DNA of 64,000 nt from positions 4,526,001-4,590,000 of the forward strand of contig OW203771.1 of assembly GCA_934045905.1 (NCBI GenBank). Direction: 5' to 3'. This DNA comes from Leuctra nigra. Its lineage: Eukaryota > Arthropoda > Insecta > Plecoptera > Leuctridae. Made by a program: the position numbers and the translations under genes. Below, one piece after another: positions 32,201 through 37,488 of the stretch. The notes beneath the pieces are model-generated. The model ran no database searches and had not been told where the DNA came from. It worked only from the letters and a program-made list of their open reading frames with translations. Numbering within the stretch: position 1 is the first letter of the stretch; every line of letters begins with the position of its first letter.

Positions 32201-33333
32201 CAGATGAGCGTCATGCCGTGGACGTTCTGCAGCGCGGGGAGGGCGACGTACACAAGGAGCGTCGCCAGCAGACAGCCGCAGGACAAGATCAGACACACGG
32301 CGAGGACGGTGTTACGTCCCTCAGACACAGGGGCGATCTCCTGGTGCTCGGACTCGAAGTAGATGAATGTGTTCATCCCTCCGGTCATGTTTCTGAAGAC
32401 GATGTCCTCGAGGCAGTACTGAGTCTCAGTATATATCTTTCTCTTTTGGTGTGGCGTATACAAGCTCCCGTTTGTTAGTAGATATGATACGTCATCAGCT
32501 GATGATGGCTTCAGCCTGAATTTCGATAAGTTTTGATGTTTAACAGGGACATGGATAATCCCGTAGACTGGTGGGGAGGAGAACACCTCGGGTTCATTGA
32601 ACTCCGTCAAGATGTGGAAGGTCAAGTTGAATCCACGCTCAGTGTTGATTGACGAGCAAGTGCGGTTGAAGTAGTGTTTTCCTGGGGGACAGCACTTGCG
32701 CACGCACGGGATCCTGGCGCAGACCTCCGCCGTGTCCCCACATCGCCGTCCTCCCAGCACGACGTCGCTGCCGACGACGCGGTCGACGCAGACGACGCCG
32801 GAGTTCATCTCGAGCGACGAGACGCGGTCGCCGGCGTGCAGAGTGAAGTCGACGAGGACGCCGTCGCAGTCCGGGACGCCGTGGGTGACGGCGTCGACGA
32901 GGGTCGAGGCCTCCAGGGCGGCGTCGACGTCGAAGTCGGCGGAGGCGGGAAGACACGTGTGAAGCGTCAGATCGTATTGGTAACCCTGTTGGCAGCACTT
33001 CCTGAACGTGAGGTGTGATGTCCGTGGATGTCGACAAGAGACCCGAACGATTTCGCTAGCATTCGAATGACGATGTTCGACGCAAAGCGGCACAAGACTC
33101 TCATCGGATACGAAAACTTCTGAGCAATTCCTCCTCAACAGTTCGCCGTCAGAAGATGTCTCAGTTGAATTAGAGGAAGTACAAATCAGCTCAGTTGAAT
33201 TGTAGTTCAAGAGAAACCCGCTTGGACAGCACTTGTTGAAGCAGTCTCCATCCTCCAGACACAAGAATGTCGGCGACGTCGCGTGGACGATGATGAGGAA
33301 GGCGATGAGGGCGATGGCGACGCGGCTGTACAT
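11007..33333 (-). CDS. Methuselah-like G-protein-coupled receptor (whole gene, five exons)
   Basis: The exons, in transcript order, are 33333-32115, 30005-29927, 27858-27680, 26242-25916 and 11262-11007. All introns begin GT and end AG. The phases run 1, 2, 1, 2 and match at every junction, including across the 14.6-kb last intron. Without a 128-bp repeat inside exon 4 the coding length would be 1932 nt (643 aa). With the repeat the frame breaks. The product has a signal peptide, a Cys-rich ectodomain with three KCC modules, and seven membrane segments carrying Methuselah-family motifs: SFSWMNVMCFDIWWT in TM3, YSLYAWG in TM4 and LFVVMGISWVIE in TM6. Drosophila Methuselah-family receptors act in lifespan, stress and development; the ligand here is unknown. 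An odorant receptor gene lies inside the last intron on the other strand. Confidence 0.85.
11263..12832. other. Intron of the Methuselah-like gene, upstream of the odorant receptor gene
   Basis: Mostly AT-rich with no exon seen. The segment 12514-12614 (CTCGGACCCCGTTCAAAATA...AATCGGAGTCG) is a dispersed repeat, with a second copy at 46411-46506. Any promoter of the nested odorant receptor gene should lie near the 3' end of this stretch; no element could be assigned. Confidence 0.45.
12833..12908 (+). CDS. Odorant receptor exon 1
   Basis: The ATG at 12833 gives 25 codons plus one base, ending at GCAG|GTAACT. The product (MARPEYQSSQDVLLFKHIWV...) resembles the short cytoplasmic N-terminus of insect odorant receptors. 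Its phase 1 end fits exon 2, which starts with two bases completing a Gly codon. Confidence 0.65.
12833..25578 (+). CDS. Insect odorant receptor (whole gene, nested)
   Basis: The exons are 12833-12908, 14231-14651, 15858-~16737, 24177-24276, 24445-24549, 24667-24822 and 25513-25578. Phases match at every junction except exon 3 to exon 4, which I could not resolve. The product is an inverted seven-transmembrane odorant receptor, a ligand-gated channel subunit that pairs with Orco in olfactory neurons. Family landmarks are an extracellular loop 2 reading GFYFPYNVSKSPNREL, ECIQHHQEL before TM5, AVYSCDWYEAS before TM6, and PLVMMAGGFVPICLDTYVA plus TAYNYYSVLSN in TM7. Intracellular loop 2 is far larger than normal and contains four 33-residue repeats. 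The gene lies entirely within the last intron of the Methuselah-like gene, on the opposite strand. Confidence 0.82.
13520..14196. mobile_element. Palindromic MITE in odorant receptor intron 1
   Basis: Arms of roughly 220 bp face each other. The left end reads CCGCTCGATTGGAGTGCCG and the right end reads CGGCACTCCAATCGAGCGG. Matching inner blocks are CCTGACGTGCCTTCAA / TTGAAGGCACGTCAGG and TTCACTAAAAC / GTTTTAGTGAA. The AT-rich centre has no gene. The element stops 34 bp before the exon 2 acceptor. Confidence 0.75.
14231..14651 (+). CDS. Odorant receptor exon 2 (TM1-TM3)
   Basis: The acceptor is TTCCACAG|GA and the donor is AAGG|GTGAGT, with a phase 2 end. The exon encodes LLFIYYFSRF (TM1), FFMNLLVIGYSVHLLSFYRH (TM2), the loop with LDYMMTSLEAMHKTRG, and TM3 LAIPILAAPAICYFFVV, then enters extracellular loop 2. 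Confidence 0.82.
14652..15857 (+). other. Odorant receptor intron 2
   Basis: AT-rich intron. The 11-bp inverted ends GGATAGATGCC (14733-14743) and GGCATCTATCC (15279-15289) suggest an old ~557-bp DNA-transposon remnant. No exon is evident. Confidence 0.45.
15858..16737 (+). CDS. Odorant receptor exon 3 (TM4, expanded intracellular loop 2)
   Basis: The acceptor TTGTTGCAG|G supplies the base that completes the codon from exon 2. The exon encodes the end of extracellular loop 2, TM4 (LSVIIFISIWMLTGIMFMAI), then about 210 residues of loop 2 up to ECIQHHQELIGCANK. Loop 2 is usually nearer 50 residues in this family. The 3' end is uncertain. AAA|GTATTA at 16737 ends in phase 0, which does not fit exon 4. 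GG|GTGCGC at 16724 ends in phase 2, which fits but drops conserved residues. A missing micro-exon or gene damage are alternatives. Confidence 0.7.
16041..16433 (+). repeat. 99-bp in-frame coding minisatellite (four copies)
   Basis: Units start at 16041, 16140, 16239 and 16338. Each is 99 bp (33 codons) and reads DSLEHIMAKRRQKTENSR... with only a few substitutions (for example RR, RC, RR and LH before QKTENS). The last unit diverges at its 3' end. All copies keep the frame open. Confidence 0.92.
16738..17387 (+). other. Odorant receptor intron 3, proximal part
   Basis: The frame runs on to a stop at 16828-16830. The rest is AT-rich with no exon seen. A short inverted repeat, GTTCTGCTAGGCCGAGAAAGAC / GTCTTTCTCGGCCTAGCAGAAC, lies at about 17149-17220. 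Confidence 0.45.
17866..19267 (-). pseudogene. LINE A reverse transcriptase, 3' portion
   Basis: The frame encodes IYKKKGDKNQVCNYRPISLL, GVFCDLSKAFDCIDH, VPQGSILGPLLF and the catalytic ELYADDTNIIV. The thumb and a C-terminal FKHKLKLFL...FYSIEEYL tail follow. The stop is at 17866-17868. The 5' side is cut by LINE B at the codons for Ile-Lys-Pro. The clade is not certain; CR1 or Jockey superfamily is most likely. Confidence 0.88.
19256..19267. repeat. LINE B target-site duplication, left copy
   Basis: GGCTTTATTTTA at 19256-19267 is repeated exactly at 22365-22376 and encodes Ile-Lys-Pro of LINE A on the minus strand. Confidence 0.9.
19268..22364 (+). mobile_element. LINE B (RTE-type, apparently full length) inserted in LINE A
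   Basis: A ~3.1-kb plus-strand non-LTR element with one long frame and a simple (AAG)n tail at about 22341-22364. It is bounded by a perfect 12-bp target duplication. An intact frame, an exact duplication and a clean tail indicate a recent insertion. Confidence 0.9.
19457..22279 (+). CDS. LINE B endonuclease-reverse transcriptase (940 aa)
   Basis: The ATG is at 19457 and the stop at 22277. The N-terminal APE-type endonuclease shows IGTWNIRSW, ISETKKK, LLGDFNARVG and SDHRLV. The reverse transcriptase shows KSPGEDGITNELLK, CFIDLTKAFDRI, GVRQGDSLSPLLFNL and the catalytic ICYADDAILIADN. The C-terminus is basic with a GRPNKRWKD motif common in RTE-type proteins. All catalytic blocks are present without a stop, so the protein looks functional. 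It nicks target DNA and primes cDNA synthesis for its own RNA. Confidence 0.93.
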   Translation: MNGLSNPTMNPARKRKLSIWKKSNILRIGTWNIRSWNNRDQEIINELENFNIDICAISETKKKGKGIMQYGKYSLIYSGVDKGCRAKEGVGILLHNKYARCINECKYISERILMVNLQTDQGNINIISVYAPENNKPAHEKDKFFDDLQDTVDSVIGGERIILLGDFNARVGNDIIPGVKHRFNEDVLNDNGEQLVMFCASNELRLNNTFFDHKLQHKYTWENTRGHKCTLDYILTNRGIHPTQILDVRSLISADIGSDHRLVLSKMRLKFRKTVKLEKVYETKYNIESLHDISTTILYMNRLKSKIDLTSVTEEDDVNQSWNKIKHNIMGAAEEALGQRRVLANKDDCSTRKTPWFCEEVKALSQQKREAYLAHRNQNTQQSYLEYKVVRNAVNADIRRIKQGYWEKFSKEMEHDFFGLQKQVWKIIQNQKKEIKEFVETKKIEIDKWTQYFTNLFQGAEMSELEDVGQNVEEVSVSETEVRITLKKLRNRKSPGEDGITNELLKYGGSALAGEITKLLNKIMENSKIPDEWRTNILIPIFKKGDKMEPGNYRGINLLYTMLKFTTKIITSKLDNLIELQDAQQGFRRGRSCIDAIFAVRQIVEKSLEYNNPAYMCFIDLTKAFDRIRLIDIINILIQRNIPQSIIRVIQDIYSNSKIKVKCNGQFSEPIDMNMGVRQGDSLSPLLFNLIMDEIIKSVRGIKGYSLGRSTINIICYADDAILIADNEDDLQRLVFRFNNACSLYNMEISTNKTQTMTIAKEPIRCKIVVNGDIIEQVFEYKYLGTTITSYGHIEKEVNGQIMKANRVAGCLGDVIWRNKFLRQDAKSQIYKSVIRPIISYASETRPDTSKTRHQSQVTEMKVLRRILGKTRLDRIRNESIRDTCRVTDVADWIKERRLLWDEHISRMDQGRLVRVARDNRPRGKRRIGRPNKRWKDSLE
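22365..23398 (-). pseudogene. LINE A, endonuclease end and linker
   Basis: On the minus strand this frame stays open from about 23398. It reads through an SDHFAQK motif (end of the APE endonuclease), a charged linker, and the KHSSGIDEIPVSLIKK block that precedes the reverse transcriptase core. It breaks off at the LINE B insertion. The N-terminal endonuclease residues are missing through 5' truncation. Confidence 0.8.
23416..24176 (+). other. Odorant receptor intron 3, distal part
   Basis: AT-rich with no exon found. A hairpin at about 24034-24103 pairs AAAATAATGTATTTAGAT with ATCTAAATATATTATTTT. The polypyrimidine tract and acceptor of exon 4 end at 24176. Confidence 0.45.
24177..24276 (+). 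CDS. Odorant receptor exon 4 (TM5)
   Basis: The acceptor is CTTCTTTCAG|A and the donor TTG|GTAAGT, with a phase 0 end. The exon encodes LFEHVTSFMQPITMSG and TM5 (VLFLLIMGVFVIVYVTL). The single leading base needs a phase 2 predecessor. Confidence 0.8.
24445..24549 (+). CDS. Odorant receptor exon 5 (TM6 region)
   Basis: The acceptor is CTGTTGCAG|GTT and the donor GAA|GTAAGA, phase 0 on both sides, giving 35 codons. It encodes MVMLLLIFIMAVGSGVFGLY and CLFLEIVTRE, the membrane segment before the SxxVxxAxYxCDWY stretch. Confidence 0.83.
24667..24822 (+). CDS. Odorant receptor exon 6
   Basis: The acceptor is TGTTACAG|AGC and the donor GCG|GTAAGT, phase 0, giving 52 codons. It encodes VREAVYSCDWYEASESFKRS and QPLVMMAGGFVPICLDTYVA. 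These are the most conserved odorant receptor C-terminal motifs and the basis of the family call. Confidence 0.88.
24823..25512 (+). other. Odorant receptor intron 6
   Basis: AT-rich intron. The start (about 24880) reads 'CCGGGTGGCTCAAAAAAACG', reminiscent of a degraded transposon end, but no matching right terminus was found. Confidence 0.4.
25513..25578 (+). CDS. Odorant receptor exon 7 (C-terminus)
   Basis: The acceptor is TTTATTTCAG|GAA in phase 0. It encodes EVKTAYNYYSVLSN, the conserved end of TM7, and a few further residues before TAA at 25576-25578. Confidence 0.87.
   Translation, partial: EVKTAYNYYSVLSNVMVSKIR
25693..25698 (+). promoter_or_regulatory. Polyadenylation signal AATAAA
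   Basis: AATAAA lies 115 bp after the odorant receptor stop codon, on the same strand. Confidence 0.55.
25793..25890. repeat. Dispersed ~95-bp repeat
   Basis: The block 'GGCTGATCATGTGACCATCC' through 'ACGGCCGAGCG' recurs, with about 10-15% divergence by eye, at 31476-31565. It carries no gene. Confidence 0.65.
25916..26242 (-). CDS. Methuselah-like GPCR exon 4 (TM5), with frame-breaking internal duplication
   Basis: The acceptor is GTTCTGAAG|TC (26243) and the donor ACAA|GTAGGT (25915). The exon encodes DVPESDFWSKMVYFVIPVGI and the rest of TM5 (LIGCNIILFILTA), then a charged loop ending SDKN. The exon is 327 nt; the phases of its neighbours need 3n+1, for example 199. The 128 extra bases are a second copy of the TM5 segment. 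Read straight through, the frame hits a stop just after the first TM5 copy (LTWSAI then stop). Confidence 0.8.
25997..26237. repeat. 113-bp tandem duplication with 15-bp spacer
   Basis: 25997-26109 and 26125-26237 are nearly identical, with one visible mismatch (GAGAACC versus GAGAGCC). The spacer is TATATCGCACTCCAT. The offset is 128 bp, not a multiple of three. Confidence 0.93.
26560..26995. repeat. GC-rich dispersed repeat in Methuselah-like intron 3
   Basis: A block much richer in G and C than its surroundings. The part 'GGCCAATGATCCATTGCAGC...CGCCGGCGAGCATATGC' recurs inverted at 40197-40335. It ends in about four CCTAA units (26971-26993), resembling the insect TTAGG telomere motif but too few to be meaningful. 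No frame here is supported as coding. Confidence 0.55.
27083..27660 (+). repeat. Repeat family R1, degraded copy
   Basis: It begins GCGAACGAAACGAGTGGCTCC and has the CACCGTTTCACTGATTGATCTGATATTTTGCAC block. It ends with GTGCTCGCTCATCAACGCGTTAC, the same terminal block as the longer copies at 30121-30925 and 61283-62180. Confidence 0.65.
27680..27858 (-). CDS. Methuselah-like GPCR exon 3 (TM4, extracellular loop 2)
   Basis: The acceptor is GTGCAGAG|C (phase 2) and the donor CAAA|GTTAGT (phase 1), 179 nt. It encodes RRRFAWYSLYAWGVAVAI and the rest of TM4, then LPEWVVRPNIGTQSCFFHQ. The YSLYAWG motif and the P-x-IG-x-x-SC-x-F loop are typical of the family. The acceptor lies at the edge of the 31-bp minisatellite, whose every unit contains a similar GTGCAGAG. 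Confidence 0.87.
27855..28228 (-). repeat. 31-bp minisatellite (about 12 units) overlapping a splice acceptor
   Basis: The unit on the plus strand is CATGCTCTGCACGCCACTGG plus AACATTATAAT. The units nearest the exon are almost identical and diverge with distance. On the minus strand each unit reads ...CCAGTGGCGTGCAGAGCATG, a duplicate of the exon 3 acceptor. Confidence 0.93.
28229..28896. other. Methuselah-like intron 2, unique part
   Basis: AT-rich sequence with no exon or recognisable element. Confidence 0.5.
28897..29445. repeat. 8-bp satellite (GAGATTGA)n
   Basis: About 68 units of GAGATTGA with scattered single-base variants (GACTGA, GGGATTGA). Because 8 is not a multiple of 3 every frame stays open and translates to an 8-residue repeat (LNLSISQS-like). 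This is not a gene. Confidence 0.95.
29446..29574. repeat. 5-bp satellite (GAGAT)n then (GGGAT)n
   Basis: A short GAGAT run changes into about 16-17 uninterrupted GGGAT units (about 29491-29574). The plus strand has G3 tracts spaced by AT, a pattern able to form a G-quadruplex. Confidence 0.93.
29927..30005 (-). CDS. Methuselah-like GPCR exon 2 (TM3)
   Basis: The acceptor is GTTTAG|GA and the donor CTGG|GTGAGT, 79 nt, phase 1 in and phase 2 out. It encodes FVLLFALLSSFSWMNVMCFD then IWWT, the family's TM3 signature. The flanking phases fit exons 1 and 3 exactly. Confidence 0.9.
30121..30925 (+). repeat. Repeat family R1, long copy (~805 bp)
   Basis: It starts GAGCGAGCGAAGCGAGCGAC and ends GCTCGCTCATCAACGCGTTA then CTCAGAGCGTTTTCC. 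It aligns along its length with 61283-62180. Inside are several diverged blocks of the form CCGATC-A-CT-AAAATTTGCA(TGG/CAC)..., each followed by GACCAACATT or similar and TTTTCAG. No protein frame is supported. Confidence 0.85.
31040..31410. mobile_element. Palindromic MITE-like element
   Basis: Inverted arms are GCGATACGATTGGAGAC (left, about 31090) and GTCTCCAATCGTATCGC (right, about 31368-31384). The inner pair is AAAGACAAACTTAGGGTTAT / ATAACCCTAAGTTTGTCTTT. The centre is AT-rich. Its outer ends are not sharply defined. Confidence 0.65.
31476..31565. repeat. Dispersed ~95-bp repeat, second copy
   Basis: Matches 25793-25890 (CTGATCATGTGA...ACGGCCGAGCG). Confidence 0.65.
31798..32010. mobile_element. 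MITE-like element, copy 1
   Basis: The interior (ACCGTCATATCTTTATGAG..., then AAATCGCCATTTATAACGAT) recurs at 62515-62710. The right end TTTTGTGAATCCAGC is the inverse of GCTGGATTCACAAAG at the left end of the second copy, consistent with terminal inverted repeats. Confidence 0.6.
32115..33333 (-). CDS. Methuselah-like GPCR exon 1 (signal peptide, ectodomain, TM1-TM2)
   Basis: The ATG at 33333 opens with MYSRVAIALIAFLIIVHATS, a clear signal peptide, so I chose it over the open frame upstream. The ectodomain has three Cys-rich modules (FNKCCPSGF, FRKCCQQGYQYD, VRKCCPPGKHYF) and many N-x-S/T sites. TM1 (VLAVCLILSCGCLLATLLVY, about residues 341-363) and TM2 (LICHVASFLVAYVILA, about 370-390) follow. 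The donor is TTAGAG|GTAGGT in phase 1. The exon is markedly GC-rich compared with the introns. Confidence 0.88.
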
Positions 33334-34439
33334 CGCGACGTCTGCGGGAACACTGACGCCTCCCCTGCTCCTCGGTGCCTGTCTGTACGTGAGAATCACT
33401 GGAATATCTTACACGAGAGCTATTTGGGGATTTGCCTCGAGTGAGTCGATGTTTCACCTTCTTTCAATACTCCGAACATCCCACACTTGATTAAACAAGT
33501 CATCAGTCATTATCAACTGAGAAAGTTTATACTCAGATGTTTGCGGTGTCTTATATAGTAGCTGCATCACCCTGGATACGCTCATGGGTTGATTTAATTT
33601 GCTGGGAGACCAGTGTTTTAAATGCTTTTGTGAAAGAAAGATAATTAAATTAAAGTAAATACAGCAATTGAATAAAACAAAATAAGGGATACTTTAAAAA
33701 ATATGTTGATTACTTATTTACTGACAGCATCTGTCCCCAGTTATATTTCGTTCAGCTGCGACGTGTGATGAGATTGCCATATTCCCGCAGCTGTCGATCG
33801 TGACTGAGGTTTCATCAAGATTTCCTCAGTCGAGATATTATCTTGGAAGGTTTATTGCTTATAGGCCACAAAACGGCCTCCTTCCCAACGTACAACTTTC
33901 CTGATATTATTTCCTTATTCTTGTTATTCTTATTCTCAGCATCATGAATCTGTCCTCATTAGCCTCAGACGCGTAGGAAGTACTTTTATCATAGAGGGGG
34001 GGGGGGGGGATTGCGACACTTGGAAGAGGGGTCTGGGGGGCTAAGCCCCCGGATTTCGCCCGCAGGGCATGTTATTAGAATTTAACAATTTAAAAGTGAT
34101 TCTTGGGCTATACCTAATACACACCGACTGAAGCAAACTACCTTCCAATTGTTGCCCCTCAGGGCGTTTATTCCCCGAATATGAACAATTTAAAAGTGAT
34201 ATATTGGGATGCTTAACTTTATTTTGTATGGTGAATGGGGGGGGGGGGGGGGGGTCCGACTGCTCAGACTGCAAGACCTCACGTCAAAACAACCGATCAG
34301 ATGTTGTATAGTTCAAAATGATTGAGCCAGTTGAAATAATACAGTTGCAATTTAAGGATTGATCCATGTGTTAATTGCCAATTTCGATAGTAATAAGAAA
34401 GTAATACATATACATACCAATTGCTGTGGTTTTGCAGGC
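33334..34439. other. 5' flank of the Methuselah-like gene, with poly-G tracts
   Basis: No further exon recognised. About 33850-33960 resembles a SINE tail ('ATAGGCCAC...CGGCCTCCTTCCCA'). Pure G runs occur near 34000-34009 and 34238-34253. Each sits near phrases such as 'CCCGCAGGGCATG' and 'CCCCTCAGGGCG'. Confidence 0.45.
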
Positions 34440-34794
34440 AGCTCGTCCCATGTCAGAGCTGCACAGTGAATTTCATCTTTCCGACGGCGTTTCATCAGAA
34501 CGCAGCTGTAGGACATAAACCAGGCGGAAGGTCTCAAACATGGGGATCGAACCCACCTCCCCCGGACTGAAAGTGGCTCGGGTACAGCTGCACCCGAGGA
34601 TGTCGCATCCATCCACTCTCAGTGGGGCGTGACCACTCGATCATTCTCGGTGGCTCCTTCCGCAAGATCGTCAGGCTGGTGGCACTTGTGTGCCACGGTG
34701 GTTGAGACTGAGGCTTGCGCCTATTCCTCAACGGCTGGTGAGTTTATTCGGCACGGTGTTCTTCGTGAATCTGCCAGCTGCAGATGGGGCGTGT

Positions 34795-37488
34795 CTAGAT
34801 GTTCAGCGCATCTATTGGTCGAGGATACTTGTCCCAGGGATTGGTTGTTATTTTGCTGAGTGCGGCAATCAGTGGGTTGTCGTGGTCGGCGAGTTGCTCG
34901 TAGAACTTGATGTTCAGTCTCAACATGTGTTGTGTGAGTAGTTCTGCGTCAACTTGGCGGTGTATGTCTGCGGTTCGGACGTACATCGGCAATCCCAAAG
35001 CCAGACGGAATGCCTTGTTCTGGACCCGCTGAAGTTTGTCCCGAAGTAGTTTGGCACATCCGCTCCAGATGGGGCAGGCGTACGTGATCGTCGGACGGAC
35101 GATTGCCGAGTAGACTCGCGTCTTCACCGCGACACTCATCGACTTCGAGCGAAGGAGAGGGTAGAGGCCGGCCATCTTGCGCGCCGCTTTCTGCTGAACG
35201 AACTCGACGTGGGCTCGCCAGTTCAGCTTGCTGTCTAGCTTTACCCCAAGGTAGAGGCTGTTCGGCTGCCAGATGATCTCTTGCCCGTCAAGTTTCAGCT
35301 CCGGTGTGTGTTTGAGGCGGCGGCGAGTGAAGAGAGTGGCGGTGGTCTTAGTCGCGTTCAGCTCAATCCTCCAAGCCGAGTACCATTTGGACAGCACGTT
35401 GAGGGCGTTCTGAAGTCTCCTCTCGAGGAACTCTCCTTTGCCGGACTGCGCGATGATGGCTCCATCATCGGCGTAGAACGCTAGGTCGATGTTCTTGATG
35501 TTAGTCGGCACGTCGTTCAGGTAGGTGTTGAAGAGGAATGGCCCGAGGATGGACCCCTGGGGCACTCCGGCGGTCACCGGTCTTGTGGTGGATCTCTCTT
35601 CTCGGAGGCTGACGTGGAACGATCTTCTCGTCAAGTACCTAGCGATGAAGTTCACCAGGTAGTTTGGGAAGCCCTGCGCAATCATCTTGCACAGCAGTCC
35701 CGTGTGCCACACTCTGTCGAAAGCCTTAGCCACGTCTAGGAAGACAACTCCTGTTGACTTTCCGTGGTTAAAGCCATGGGTTATCTTGTCGACTACGCGT
35801 AGAAGCTGATGGTTGGTTGAGTGTTCACTTCGGAAGCCGAACTGCTGGTCGATGAAGGTGTTGTGTGACCTAGCATGATCTTCAAGGCGTCGCAGAACCA
35901 CTTTCTCCAGCAACTTGGACAGGCATGAAAGTAGGCTGATAGGCCTGTAGTTGCTTGGGTTCTTCAGTGGTTTGCCGGGCTTGGGGAAAACGACAACCTT
36001 GGCCTCCTTCCAGATGGCTGGAAAGTGTTGCTTGCGCAGGCACGCGTTGAATATGTCGACAAGACGCCGAGCTGCGGCTGATGGCAGGTTCTTGATAACG
36101 ACATTCATGATGCCGTCAGCTCCTGGCGCTTTGCCACTCTCCAGTTTGGTGGCGTAGTCGGCAACCTCGGCTATCGTGCAGACTTCGACGTTGCGCTCTT
36201 CTGCTTCTGGAAGGTGTCTTGCCAGGTGGGACGCTACCATGGTTTCGATCTGGGCAGTGAAGGCGTTGGCAGGATTCGGCTTAAATTGATCTTCCAAGGA
36301 TTCGGAGAGTACCTCGGCTTTATCCTGCGTGCTGCACGCGAGGTGTGTCTTGCCCTGGATGGGTGGGCTGGGCTCTGGTCGGTTGGTTAGTCGACGCGTC
36401 ATCCTCCAGATGGAGCTGTCCGCCTCCTTGAGCTGAGACACAGCTTTCTCCCACTTCTCGGATCGATGTTCGGCTACCAATTGCTTGATCAACTTCGCCA
36501 GGCGGTTGTATCGTGCTCGAAGATCTGGAGTCCTATGCTGCTGCCATAGACGACGTGCCCGATTCTTCTCGGCGATGGAAGCTGTGATACCCGGTGGTAG
36601 ATCATAGATGGAGCAGCGCTTTGGAGTCGAAAGCGGAACCGATGCAGCTACTGCGTCTTGAACAGCCTTGGTGAAGTGGCTTGCGGCCTCGTCGATCTCT
36701 TCTCTGGAGGTAATCGGAGGAGGTGACTCTAGAACGAGTCTAGAGGCCTCAGCAGCAAACGTCTCCCAGTCAGCCTTGCGGTAGCAACGTCTCGGTATTG
36801 GTAAGAAGACGGGAATCTCATCCCCGATGGTGATTCGGACCGGGTTGTGGTCCGAGGAGAGAGCCGTCAATGTCTCCAACTCGATCGAGTGAGCGATGTT
36901 CTTCATGATGACGATGTCCAGCACGTCCGGGCGTTGGTTTCCCATGTAGTGAGTCGGCTCTCGCGGACCGATCACGATAAAATCCGATCGTCTCGAGTGC
37001 GCGAGCAGCCGGGCGCCTTTGTCGTTTCCACGTCGCGAATTCCATGCCGAGCTTTTCGCATTCAGATCGCCGCAGATGATCGTCGGCTGGTCGGTGTCGA
37101 GGAGAGCGTCCAAGTCCTCCATGTGCAGGCGGGTGTTCGGAGCGGAGTACACAGCGATGAGTCTGGTAGGACCGCTCGCCGTGTGGATCTCGACGCCCGT
37201 CGCTTCCAGAGCCTGCAGTGGTGGTAGCACAAGCTCGTGGTGTCGGTGTCGGGTGTTAACGACAATGGCGGTGCCGCCACAAGGATGGACTCCCTGTTGC
37301 GGTCGGTCAGTCCTGTATACTTTGCAGTTCGCCATGCGGAAGCGGTGTCTGGGTTGGAAGTGTGTTTCCGAGACCATGACAGCGGCAGTGTTTTCTTGCT
37401 CCATGAAGTGGGCAAGCTCGTCTCTGCGGGTGGGCAGCCCGTTGGCGTTCCACATGGCGAGGATCGTCGTCCGCTTATTTGTTGGCAT
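34795..37488 (-). CDS. LINE C endonuclease-reverse transcriptase (897 aa)
   Basis: The ATG is at 37488 and overlaps the end of ORF1. APE endonuclease: MWNANGLPTRRDELAHFM, SETHFQP, CGDLNAKSSAWNS, SSDHNPV. Reverse transcriptase: NYRPISLLSCLSKLLEKVVL, VFLDVAKAFDRVWH, GVPQGSILGPFLFN and the catalytic LAFYADDGAIIA. The C-terminal domain reads ITYACPIWSGCAK...RVQNKAFRLALGLP. All catalytic motifs are intact. Confidence 0.93.
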   Translation of the reverse strand: MPTNKRTTILAMWNANGLPTRRDELAHFMEQENTAAVMVSETHFQPRHRFRMANCKVYRTDRPQQGVHPCGGTAIVVNTRHRHHELVLPPLQALEATGVEIHTASGPTRLIAVYSAPNTRLHMEDLDALLDTDQPTIICGDLNAKSSAWNSRRGNDKGARLLAHSRRSDFIVIGPREPTHYMGNQRPDVLDIVIMKNIAHSIELETLTALSSDHNPVRITIGDEIPVFLPIPRRCYRKADWETFAAEASRLVLESPPPITSREEIDEAASHFTKAVQDAVAASVPLSTPKRCSIYDLPPGITASIAEKNRARRLWQQHRTPDLRARYNRLAKLIKQLVAEHRSEKWEKAVSQLKEADSSIWRMTRRLTNRPEPSPPIQGKTHLACSTQDKAEVLSESLEDQFKPNPANAFTAQIETMVASHLARHLPEAEERNVEVCTIAEVADYATKLESGKAPGADGIMNVVIKNLPSAAARRLVDIFNACLRKQHFPAIWKEAKVVVFPKPGKPLKNPSNYRPISLLSCLSKLLEKVVLRRLEDHARSHNTFIDQQFGFRSEHSTNHQLLRVVDKITHGFNHGKSTGVVFLDVAKAFDRVWHTGLLCKMIAQGFPNYLVNFIARYLTRRSFHVSLREERSTTRPVTAGVPQGSILGPFLFNTYLNDVPTNIKNIDLAFYADDGAIIAQSGKGEFLERRLQNALNVLSKWYSAWRIELNATKTTATLFTRRRLKHTPELKLDGQEIIWQPNSLYLGVKLDSKLNWRAHVEFVQQKAARKMAGLYPLLRSKSMSVAVKTRVYSAIVRPTITYACPIWSGCAKLLRDKLQRVQNKAFRLALGLPMYVRTADIHRQVDAELLTQHMLRLNIKFYEQLADHDNPLIAALSKITTNPWDKYPRPIDALNI

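Noticed and set aside
32639..33037. Arg-rich open frames antisense or out of frame to Methuselah-like exon 1
   Set aside because: They are shadows of the GC-rich coding exon and show no domain.
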